NCBI GenBank assembly: GCA_945290265.1
Contig: CALYQW010000007.1
Span: 49,472-113,471 of the forward strand
From: an uncultured Erwinia sp.
GTDB lineage: Bacteria > Pseudomonadota > Gammaproteobacteria > Enterobacterales > Enterobacteriaceae
DNA: 64,000 bases
Direction: 5' to 3'
Part shown: positions 57,363-64,000 of the stretch, piece after piece
Numbering within the stretch: the first letter of the stretch is position 1
Layout: each line of letters starts with the position of its first letter
Position numbers and translations under genes: made by a program
Notes under the pieces: generated by a model
Seen by the model: only the letters and a program-made list of their open reading frames with translations
What the model was told of the DNA's origin: nothing
The model's database searches: none

Positions 57363-58154
57363 TTAGCGGGCGGAAGCCAGCAGCTCAATCGCCTGATGAT
57401 GCAGTACCGGATCGCCGGCTGCCACCACGGTTGACCCCGATGACAGGGTTAAGGGCTTGCCGTCCCAGTCGCTTATCGCCCCACCCGCGCCTTCAATTAC
57501 CGGCACCAGCGCGCAGTAATCCACTTCGCGCATCCCGCCGCTGTCGATACTCAGATCGATACGCCCGCTGGCAAGCGCGCCATAGGCATAGCAGGCAGCA
57601 CCATAGACCCGCCACTGCGTACGCTGTTGCAACAGGCGGTACCCGGCCTGATGCTGCGGCAGGACAAATTCGGTGTTACTGCTCGACATCAGCGCCTGGT
57701 TGAGTGCGCCACAGGCGCGGGTGCGCACCGGCTGTCCGTTCAGGGTGGTTTGGATGCCAGCCGCCCCCACCCAACGCTCAGCCACCGCTGGAATATCAAT
57801 CACCCCCAGCACCGGCCTGCCGTACTGGCACAGCGCCAGCAGGGTGCCGTAAACCGGGATCCCGGCAATAAACTGCCGGGTGCCGTCAATGGGGTCGACC
57901 ACCCAGACATACTGCCGGTCGTTACCTTCAGCACCCGCCTCTTCGCCGAGAATGCCGTGCGCGGGAAAACGCTGTTTGATCAAGCGCCGAATGGTTGCTT
58001 CCACCTGCACATCAGTGTCCGTTACCGGGCTGTTATCTTCCTTACTGACAAATGCCCGTCCGCCGGACAGCTGACGCTGTTGAATAAGGATCTGGCGGCT
58101 GGCATCGGCAATTTGTCCGGCAAGCTCCAGGGCACAGCTGACTTCCTGATCCAT
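57363..58154 (-). CDS. Inositol-monophosphatase-family phosphatase (HisN-like)
   Basis: Mg-dependent phosphatase of 263 residues. The family metal sites are complete: ILGEEAGAE, WVVDPIDGTRQF and the C-terminal REVDYCALVPVIEGAGGAIS, which is most like HisN-type histidinol-phosphatases. The start is preceded by AGGAG; the frame is open 12 codons upstream. Paired with the OPA transporter, it may dephosphorylate the imported ester. Histidinol phosphate is unlikely to be the real substrate in an enterobacterium that normally uses HisB. The insertion separates trmB from mutY. Confidence 0.85.
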   Translation of the reverse strand: MDQEVSCALELAGQIADASRQILIQQRQLSGGRAFVSKEDNSPVTDTDVQVEATIRRLIKQRFPAHGILGEEAGAEGNDRQYVWVVDPIDGTRQFIAGIPVYGTLLALCQYGRPVLGVIDIPAVAERWVGAAGIQTTLNGQPVRTRACGALNQALMSSSNTEFVLPQHQAGYRLLQQRTQWRVYGAACYAYGALASGRIDLSIDSGGMREVDYCALVPVIEGAGGAISDWDGKPLTLSSGSTVVAAGDPVLHHQAIELLASAR

Positions 58155-58387
58155 AACAATCTCCTGACAGATGAAGGTGATGCAGGGCAAGGGATTAATG
58201 CCTGCTGTTCAGGGTAGGCAAGCGGGTACAGATTGACTTGAGGATTTTTCGCCCGTGAAGTGACGAAAGCAGCACAGATCCCGGAGTGCGGTCACAGCCT
58301 GAAGCGATTCTTCGGTTTACACTCCGACGGCTCTGTGCTGGAATTCCCGCCTGATTTTTTCTGCAACTGAGGTTGGCCGTATACATG

Positions 58388-59476
58388 ATGCAGTCTTCAC
58401 AATTTTCACAGCAGGTACTGGACTGGTATCAGCTCTACGGGCGAAAAACCCTGCCCTGGCAGCTGGAAAAAACGCCGTATAAAGTCTGGTTATCGGAAGT
58501 AATGCTGCAGCAGACCCAGGTCAGCACGGTTATCCCCTACTTTGAGCGGTTTATCAGCCGTTTTCCGGATATCTGCGCCCTGGCTGCCGCACCGCTGGAT
58601 GAAGTGCTGCATTTGTGGACCGGACTGGGCTATTACGCCCGGGCGCGCAACCTGCATAAAGCGGCTCAGGTAGTGGCAACCCAACATAGCGGACGGTTTC
58701 CTGAAACCATGGAACAGGTAACGGATTTGCCCGGCGTAGGCCGTTCCACGGCCGGTGCCATCCTGTCGCTGTCTCTCGGCCAGCACTATCCGATTCTCGA
58801 TGGCAACGTTAAGCGGGTGCTGGCACGCTGCTATGCGGTCAGCGGCTGGCCGGGCAAAAAAGAGGTGGAAAAATGCCTGTGGCAGCTCAGCGAGCAGGTC
58901 ACACCGGCTGCGGGCGTTGGTCATTTCAATCAGGCGATGATGGATCTCGGGGCAATGGTCTGTACCCGCAGCAAGCCGAAATGCGAAATCTGCCCGCTCA
59001 ATAACGGCTGTGTTGCGTATGCTACCGGCAGCCAGGCCAGCTATCCGGGTAAAAAACCGAAACAGACGCTGCCGGTGCGTACCGGCTGGCTGCTGCTAAT
59101 GCAGCATGATCAGCATGTCTGGCTGGAACAGCGTCCGCCTGTCGGGCTGTGGGGCGGGCTGTACTGTTTTCCGCAGTTTGATAATGAAGACGCCCTGCGC
59201 CAGGCCGTGCGCCAGCGCGGGGGAGATGAGCGGGCACTGCAGCAGCAGATCGCCTTCCGCCATACCTTCAGCCATTTCCATCTGGATATTGTGCCGGTAC
59301 TGCTGGCGTTGCCTGCGCAGCGGGCGGCAATGGATGATGGCGCGGGTCTCTGGTATAACTTAGCCCAGCCGCCCTCCGTTGGGCTGGCTGCGCCGGTGGA
59401 ACGTTTGCTGCAGCAGTTGCGTCACCCACATCAGCTGGCGCTACGCGCCGGCGTGACCGAAGAGGAAGAATTATGA
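58388..59476 (+). CDS. mutY: Adenine DNA glycosylase MutY
   Basis: Removes adenine mispaired with 8-oxoguanine or guanine. Length about 362 residues. Catalytic glutamate in SEVMLQQTQ, helix-hairpin-helix [18 protein letters not shown], catalytic aspartate in FNQAMMDLG, the 4Fe-4S ligands [17 protein letters not shown] (C-x6-C-x2-C-x5-C) and the C-terminal NUDIX-like domain ([22 protein letters not shown]) are all present. The start follows E. coli MutY; an ATG one codon earlier and a TTG five codons earlier are also in frame. The stop overlaps yggX by 4 nt. Confidence 0.96.
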   Translation: MQSSQFSQQVLDWYQLYGRKTLPWQLEKTPYKVWLSEVMLQQTQVSTVIPYFERFISRFPDICALAAAPLDEVLHLWTGLGYYARARNLHKAAQVVATQHSGRFPETMEQVTDLPGVGRSTAGAILSLSLGQHYPILDGNVKRVLARCYAVSGWPGKKEVEKCLWQLSEQVTPAAGVGHFNQAMMDLGAMVCTRSKPKCEICPLNNGCVAYATGSQASYPGKKPKQTLPVRTGWLLLMQHDQHVWLEQRPPVGLWGGLYCFPQFDNEDALRQAVRQRGGDERALQQQIAFRHTFSHFHLDIVPVLLALPAQRAAMDDGAGLWYNLAQPPSVGLAAPVERLLQQLRHPHQLALRAGVTEEEEL

Positions 59477-59745
59477 GCCGCACGATTTTTTGTACCTTTC
59501 TGCAACGTGAAGCAGAAGGCCAGGATTTTCAGCTTTACCCCGGCGAGACCGGTAAACGTATCTATAATGAGATATCAAAAGAGGCCTGGTCACAGTGGAT
59601 GACCAGGCAGACCATGCTGATTAACGAGAAAAAACTCAGCATGATGAACCCGGAAGATCGCCAGCTGCTGGAGCAGGAAATGATTCAGTTCCTGTTTGAA
59701 GGCAAAGATGTACATGTTGATGGTTATACCCCGCCGGACAAATAA
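59473..59745 (+). CDS. yggX: Fe(2+)-trafficking protein YggX
   Basis: Small cytoplasmic protein that helps protect iron-sulfur clusters from oxidants. The 90 residues compare with 91 in E. coli. [16 protein letters not shown] with the conserved Cys7 and the central [20 protein letters not shown] are diagnostic. ATGA overlap with mutY, itself an iron-sulfur enzyme; the coupling is conserved in Enterobacterales. Confidence 0.97.
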   Translation: MSRTIFCTFLQREAEGQDFQLYPGETGKRIYNEISKEAWSQWMTRQTMLINEKKLSMMNPEDRQLLEQEMIQFLFEGKDVHVDGYTPPDK

Positions 59746-59797
59746 GCGTTGGGCCTCACAGAAGAGGCCCTCTACATTGCAGGCACAGCTCGAAAAG

Positions 59798-60874
59798 ATG
59801 AACAAAAAATTACTGGGTTTACTGGTCATTGCCCCGCTACTGATCTCCTGCTCGGGCAAAAAACCGGTGTTTCATGAAGAATGGGTTAAAGACACCAATG
59901 GTTTTGATATTCTGATGGGACAGTTTGCCCATAATATTGAGAATATCTGGGGGATGAATGAAGTGCTGATCGCCGGTCCCAAGGACTATGTGAAGTACAG
60001 CGATCAATACTACACCCGCAGCCATATCAACTTTGATGCCGGTACCATTACCATTGAAACCATCGCCGGCACCAACCCTGTCGCCAGCCTGCGTCAGGCG
60101 ATTATCACCACACTGTTAATGGGCGACGATCCCGGTAATGTCGACCTATACTCTGATGCCAATGATATTCAGATCAGTAAAGAGCCGCTGCTGTATGGTC
60201 AGGTACTGGACAATACCGGTCAGCCAATCCGCTGGCAGGGACGCGCCGGAAACTTTGCCGACTACCTGCTGCAAAGCAAACTTCAGCGCCGCAACGCCGG
60301 CCTGCATATTATCTGGTCGGTCACTATCCCGATGGTGCCAAACCATCTGGATAAGCGCGCCCATAAATATCTGCCGATGGTGCGTCAGGCCGCTGAGAAA
60401 TACGGCGTCGATCAGTCGCTGATTCTGGCCATTATGCAAATCGAATCCAGTTTTAACCCGTATGCGGTGAGTAATTCTGACGCGCTGGGCCTGATGCAGG
60501 TAGTACAACATACTGCCGGGGTCGATGTATTCCGTATGAAAGGGAAATGGGGCAAGCCAAGCCGCAGCTACCTGCTGGATCCGGAAAAGAATATTGATAC
60601 CGGTACGGCCTATCTGTCACTGCTGCAGGGCACCTATCTGGCGGGTATTGATAACCCTACCTCGCGCCGCTATGCGGTCATTACCGCCTATAACGGCGGT
60701 GCCGGCAGCGTTTTACGGGTATTCTCTGCCGATAAAAATCGTGCTCTTACCGTTATTAATGCGATGTCACCTTCTGATGTCTATCAGCAACTGACGCAGC
60801 AACACCCCTCCGCAGAATCACGCCGCTATCTGTATAAAGTGAACAGCGCGCAGAAAAGCTATCACCGCTATTGA
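59798..60874 (+). CDS. mltC: Membrane-bound lytic murein transglycosylase C
   Basis: Outer-membrane lipoprotein that cleaves peptidoglycan to 1,6-anhydromuropeptides. The 358 residues begin with a lipoprotein signal ([14 protein letters not shown], lipobox LISC), then a DUF3393 region ([20 protein letters not shown]) and the SLT domain with catalytic glutamate in [21 protein letters not shown] small hairpin GGGCCTC/GAGGCCC lies between yggX and the start. The frame is open 34 codons upstream but overlaps yggX. In E. coli nupG and speC follow; they are not in this window. Confidence 0.96.
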   Translation: MNKKLLGLLVIAPLLISCSGKKPVFHEEWVKDTNGFDILMGQFAHNIENIWGMNEVLIAGPKDYVKYSDQYYTRSHINFDAGTITIETIAGTNPVASLRQAIITTLLMGDDPGNVDLYSDANDIQISKEPLLYGQVLDNTGQPIRWQGRAGNFADYLLQSKLQRRNAGLHIIWSVTIPMVPNHLDKRAHKYLPMVRQAAEKYGVDQSLILAIMQIESSFNPYAVSNSDALGLMQVVQHTAGVDVFRMKGKWGKPSRSYLLDPEKNIDTGTAYLSLLQGTYLAGIDNPTSRRYAVITAYNGGAGSVLRVFSADKNRALTVINAMSPSDVYQQLTQQHPSAESRRYLYKVNSAQKSYHRY

Positions 60875-61338
60875 TCCGCTCACAGCCTGATGGTCTTCAG
60901 GCTACCTCCCCTTGCGCCTCTCTGCCGCTAAAACGCCTTGCCTGATCGCCAGGTAACGAAGGCGTCCTTGTCGCGTTGATTTTTCTCATAATTTTAACCG
61001 CTAAAAATAAATTTAATTTATTTAAACCTAACATTCAGCTTAATAAAAAGAATTACAAATCTTATATTTAAAAACAACAAACCCTGGCAAATAAACGCAC
61101 AACACCATGAATCATATATTAAAATGTAATACAAAAAATCTCATGACAATCAAAAAACACTCATAAAAACCTTATCTTTAATCAGGCGTTATTGATAAGC
61201 AAAATAAATGTAATATAAACTCAAATCGCTTTACAAAGTTGTGGTCGTGAGCGGGATAACCCCGCGAATAAACGCGTATGGCAGATCGTTATCTGACACT
61301 GCGCACCATCCTGACTTAACATTGAAAATGAGGTTAAT
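60875..61338. other. AT-rich intergenic region between mltC and the TetR gene
   Basis: A 464-bp stretch without a supportable gene. A weak hairpin AGCCTGA/TCAGGCT lies just after mltC. From about 60980 to 61230 the DNA is strongly AT-rich. This is where nupG and speC would be expected from E. coli order. It probably contains the TetR-gene promoter; I see no clear operator palindrome. Confidence 0.5.
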
Positions 61339-61986
61339 GTGGAACAGAGGGAATATGTTGAGATATCAGCGTTAACGGCAACCCGCGCCAGAACCCGCCG
61401 TTTACTGATTGATACTGCCATACAGTTGTTTGACAGCGGTGCCTGTCCGACAGTCACTGAATTAGCCCAGCACGCTAATCTGTCACGCGCCACCGCTTAT
61501 CGTTATTTTCCCACTCAAACCGCACTGATTTCCGCAATGGCAGCGGAAACGCTGAACCCGGTGATCAGCTGGCAACCAACCCAACAGGGTGCCTGGGAGC
61601 GCATTGATGAACTGCTGAGTTTTGCCCTCCCCCATATGTTAAAACATGAGGGAGCGCTAAGAGCAGCCCAGCACCTGATGCTTACCGGCTGGTCTCAGAC
61701 TCAGTCAGACGCGGTAGATATTCTGCCTGCCAGAGATACTCTGGCGCGCGGTAAACGTCTGGCGATGCTGAACCGGGTGGTGGAACCACTACACCAGGAG
61801 ATGTCACCCAGACTGGTAGAACGCGTGGTTCGGGCACTTTCTCTGGTTTACTGTTCTGAGCTTTTCCTGGTGATGAAAGATGTATGGGGCTGCGACAACG
61901 ACGAACTGCAGGAAACAGGCAAATGGATTGCCCGCGCCATTATCCAGCAGGCCAGAGCAGAAGCTCAGGTACAGGAAGTCGGTTAG
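61339..61986 (+). CDS. TetR/AcrR-family transcriptional regulator
   Basis: A 215-residue regulator. The N-terminal helix-turn-helix is clear (TRRLLIDTAIQLFDSG; PTVTELAQHANLSRATAYRY), followed by a helical ligand domain (DELLSFALPHMLKHEGALRA; LVERVVRALSLVYCSELFLV). The start is GTG, with GAGG about six bases upstream. There is no adjacent transporter or enzyme gene, so its target is not evident; it may act on its own promoter and at a distance. It lies at the edge of the island at tRNA-Phe. Confidence 0.88.
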   Translation: MEQREYVEISALTATRARTRRLLIDTAIQLFDSGACPTVTELAQHANLSRATAYRYFPTQTALISAMAAETLNPVISWQPTQQGAWERIDELLSFALPHMLKHEGALRAAQHLMLTGWSQTQSDAVDILPARDTLARGKRLAMLNRVVEPLHQEMSPRLVERVVRALSLVYCSELFLVMKDVWGCDNDELQETGKWIARAIIQQARAEAQVQEVG

Positions 61987-61993
61987 TCTGAAC

Positions 61994-62019
61994 AGATGGG
62001 GTGTGTCTTCACCCCATCT
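61994..62019. terminator. Hairpin after the TetR gene
   Basis: AGATGGGGTG, loop of six, CACCCCATCT forms a perfect 10-bp stem seven bases beyond the stop codon, without a T-run. Confidence 0.65.
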
Positions 62020-62182
62020 GCATTCTCCCCTTATCCACGCAGGCTTACCCTCAATTTTCCCGCCCGTTCAGGCAGAGAATCAACCGCAAAAGCAAAATTC
62101 GATGAAAAAGAAAACAGTCAGCTGACGTTATGCAATAAACACGTTGACGCCACAGGCTGCTTACGGTTTAATGCGCCCCGTT

Positions 62183-62258
62183 GCCCGGATAGCTCAGTCG
62201 GTAGAGCAGGGGATTGAAAATCCCCGTGTCCTTGGTTCGATTCCGAGTCCGGGCACCA
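62183..62258 (+). tRNA. tRNA-Phe (GAA), probable island attachment site
   Basis: A complete 76-nt tRNA with encoded ACCA end. Acceptor GCCCGGA/TCCGGGC, D-arm GCTCAGTCGGTAGAGC, anticodon stem GGGGA/TCCCC with loop TTGAAAA (anticodon GAA at 62216-62218) and T-arm CTTGGTTCGATTCCGAG all pair. A tyrosine integrase gene lies 200 bp downstream, so the 3' end of this tRNA is the likely integration site; the other copy of the att repeat would lie beyond the window. pheV is a known hot spot for islands in Enterobacterales. Confidence 0.98.
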
Positions 62259-62401
62259 CTAATTTTGCATCAAAGCACGCTGGTTAAGAGATGAGAACCT
62301 TAACGGGCGGAAAATGCAGGGTCCGGTCATACGGAATGTCCTCCGGTGTTTTCAAGAGCGTTTGCACTGGTTGATATATCCAGAACTTGTCCCTCAAGAT
62401 G

Positions 62402-62429
62402 GGGAGCCTGTTCCAGCAGGCTCCCTTTT
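62402..62429 (+). terminator. Rho-independent terminator downstream of tRNA-Phe
   Basis: GGGAGCCTG, loop TTCCAG, CAGGCTCCC (9-bp perfect stem) is followed by TTTTCT on the plus strand, between the tRNA and the convergent integrase gene. Confidence 0.88.
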
Positions 62430-62457
62430 CTCGATCACCGTTAATCATCCCAGTCAA

Positions 62458-63468
62458 CTACGCTTGTGTCAACAGGTGTAAATTTCTTTCGCCTGTAATA
62501 TCTGTGTGAAGTGACAGCTCAGCTTCGAGTGTTTTTCCAACGATATCCATCTTCAGCTCAACATATTCCATGGTAGTACTGACACTCCGGTGCCCCAGCA
62601 GGTCTTTCACTAACTGGAGATTTCGTTCCGGTGATTTCATCAGTTCCGTTGCCAGCGTATGGCGAAAACGGTGCGGTGAAACCGCAAAGCCACATTCTTT
62701 CGAAAGACGCCGAAAAAATGACCGGGTCTGCTGATGGGCCTGCGCTGCATCCCGGGGGACATGTCGGTTAAGGAGTATTCTGTTCACATCAAACAGATAA
62801 TCATCTTTACCCGCTCCCAGCTTTGTTGATTTTGCTATCAGGTGATGCAGCCGGGGCTTTAACGCACTGACAACGGGAACCCGCCACTCACGGTGTGTCT
62901 TACTGCCCTCAAGGCAGAGATCCAGATATCCCTCACGGAGATCGATGTCGCCCAGCCGGATATGCAGCAGCTGATTTAACCGCATCCCCGTATATCTGAA
63001 CGCATCCAGAACCGCCAGCCAGTACCACGCCGGCCAGAGCGCATTACGCCCTCCCCTGATACCGTGCCCCGCCCGTTCAGCCTCTTCAAATTTCTGCATG
63101 ACAAGATAAACACGAATCAGCTGCGATCGTGTAAGCGTTTTTTTCTTCCTGGTATCCCGCTGAACATTGCTTTTATTAAAGGGATTTTTCCCCGTAGGGA
63201 GGATTTCATGCTCCATCCCGTAATTATACAGCGCCCGCAGATGTGCAATTTTGTTGTTCCACGTCTGTGCCGACTGCCGCTTCTCCTGAAGCAGATAACG
63301 CCGCCACTCCAGCACCTGACGGTGCGTAATATGCGCTGGCAGGGTATCGCCAGAATAACGCCTGAACCCTCTGACAACCTTGTTGTAACTCCATTCGGTA
63401 GCGGGTCTCAGCCGGTGAGCAAAAAAGTATTCTTCAAGCAGTTCATCCCAGGTAATTTGATTGCACAT
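62458..63468 (-). CDS. Tyrosine-recombinase integrase
   Basis: Site-specific recombinase, 336 residues. An N-terminal SAM-like core-binding domain (WSYNKVVRGFRRYSGDTLP; WNNKIAHLRALYNYG) precedes the catalytic domain with the expected arginine in FRYTGMRLNQLLH, HRFRHTLATELM, LLGHRSVSTT and the nucleophile tyrosine in TMEYVEL. It points toward tRNA-Phe. It is next to a MobH-type relaxase fragment, an arrangement seen at the integrase end of several ICE families, so it probably mobilises an element that extends to the right of the window. Confidence 0.94.
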   Translation of the reverse strand: MCNQITWDELLEEYFFAHRLRPATEWSYNKVVRGFRRYSGDTLPAHITHRQVLEWRRYLLQEKRQSAQTWNNKIAHLRALYNYGMEHEILPTGKNPFNKSNVQRDTRKKKTLTRSQLIRVYLVMQKFEEAERAGHGIRGGRNALWPAWYWLAVLDAFRYTGMRLNQLLHIRLGDIDLREGYLDLCLEGSKTHREWRVPVVSALKPRLHHLIAKSTKLGAGKDDYLFDVNRILLNRHVPRDAAQAHQQTRSFFRRLSKECGFAVSPHRFRHTLATELMKSPERNLQLVKDLLGHRSVSTTMEYVELKMDIVGKTLEAELSLHTDITGERNLHLLTQA

Positions 63469-63520
63469 AGTGTATATCCCGTCAAAAACAGAGCTGATTT
63501 CTGATGAAACCCTGTAAAAG

Positions 63521-64000
63521 TTATTGAAAGAAAATAAGCTGACTGTCTTCGGGAGAGCGTCCCATTTTCAGATGAGTGGCTTTAATCAAATAACCATTGA
63601 CCTTTTGGAACCGCCCTTGCCGGTCTTCAGAACGGTACAGCTTTGCCCGGGTAAAACGCTCCCCTTTGCGAACACGATGTAGCTGGAGTTTTTCAAACGA
63701 CATCTGAATCTGCTCCCTGTGACTGTCACTTCCGGTATCTTTCAGGAAAAGAAAGAAAATATCCGGTACCAGAAGGTAAATAAAACCGGCGACGAAATGC
63801 ACGCGAGAATCATACTGGTTAATCGTTATCCTGCCGGATACCATGCCGTCAGACAGCCAGGCGAGGAACGCCTCTCCCGACCGCCGGGCATCAGCACCGA
63901 CATTGACCGAGTGCCCCGGTTCTCCCTGCGTGGCGGGCAACAGACTATCAGTATCAGTATCAGTATCAGTATCAGTATCAGTATCAGTATCAGTATCAGT
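63521..64000 (-). CDS. MobH-type TraI_2 relaxase, C-terminal part (runs off window)
   Basis: The frame is open from the stop at 63521 to the window edge, so at least 159 residues of a longer protein are seen. From the visible N-terminal side there is a Thr-Asp repeat (nine pairs), then a linker and GEAFLAWLSDGMVSGRITIN followed by VHFVAGFIYLLVPDIFFLFL, which resembles the TraI_2 C-terminal (DUF1528-type) domain of ICE relaxases. A TTG at 63940 could be mistaken for a start. The N-terminal nickase region is outside the window. The family call is from pattern memory. Confidence 0.7.
   Translation of the reverse strand, partial: TDTDTDTDTDTDTDTDTDSLLPATQGEPGHSVNVGADARRSGEAFLAWLSDGMVSGRITINQYDSRVHFVAGFIYLLVPDIFFLFLKDTGSDSHREQIQMSFEKLQLHRVRKGERFTRAKLYRSEDRQGRFQKVNGYLIKATHLKMGRSPEDSQLIFFQ
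63947..64000. repeat. In-frame hexanucleotide tandem repeat (ATCAGT)9 reaching the window edge
   Basis: Nine perfect copies of ATCAGT run to the last base of the window, read on the minus strand as ACTGAT and translated as Thr-Asp pairs in the relaxase frame. The true copy number is unknown because the repeat continues past the edge. As the unit is six bases, slippage changes linker length without breaking the frame. Confidence 0.95.

Noticed and set aside
63947-64000. CRISPR array at the right edge
   Set aside because: The units are six-base perfect tandem copies without spacers; it is a simple sequence repeat in a coding frame.

Overview
The window is a chromosomal segment from a member of the Enterobacterales, most likely Erwiniaceae (Erwinia or Pantoea type). 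This is inferred from protein similarity to remembered E. coli homologues and from gene order. The E. coli order rpiA-argP-yggE-argO-mscS-fbaA-pgk-epd, tktA, speB/speA, metK, galP-sprT-endA-rsmE-gshB-yqgE-ruvX, yggR-yggS-yggT-rdgB-hemW, yggN-yggL-trmB, mutY-yggX-mltC is largely kept, and accessory DNA interrupts it at defined points. No database search was possible; family names come from recognised motifs and remembered homologues.

Layout. 0.1-16.2 kb: housekeeping genes for pentose phosphate and glycolytic metabolism (rpiA, fbaA, pgk, epd, tktA), arginine export and regulation (argP, argO), osmotic protection (mscS), polyamine synthesis (speA, speB) and SAM synthesis (metK). 16.3-18.1 kb: a small graveyard of antibacterial genes between metK and galP. 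It holds a frameshifted HExxH effector-like gene with an intact lipoprotein immunity-like partner, and a two-gene bacteriocin/immunity cassette in which both genes are broken. 18.7-24.8 kb: galP to ruvX, with a complex repeat block between galP and sprT.

24.8-48.8 kb: the main accessory feature, a hybrid NRPS/PKS biosynthetic gene cluster inserted exactly between ruvX and yggR. One long leftward operon-like array encodes a KS-AT-ACP polyketide synthase, a C-A-T-TE NRPS, a membrane di-iron hydroxylase, a luciferase-like flavin monooxygenase, a calcineurin-type phosphoesterase, an MFS exporter, a 3171-residue NRPS (C-A-T three times; the first A domain reads as serine) and a type II thioesterase. 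Divergent from it, across a very AT-rich 181-bp promoter region, is a membrane-anchored penicillin-acylase-family enzyme, followed by a GNAT acetyltransferase. The likely logic is an N-acylated Ser-containing hybrid peptide, exported and then deacylated outside the cytoplasm. I do not recognise this combination as a known product cluster.

49.9-60.9 kb: the core block resumes (yggR to mltC). yggU is missing from its usual place, and a hexose-phosphate-type transporter plus an inositol-monophosphatase-family phosphatase are inserted between trmB and mutY. 61.3-64.0 kb: an orphan TetR regulator, tRNA-Phe, a tyrosine integrase and the C-terminal part of a MobH-type (TraI_2) relaxase with a Thr-Asp repeat. 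This is the start of an integrative and conjugative element at tRNA-Phe that runs off the right edge.
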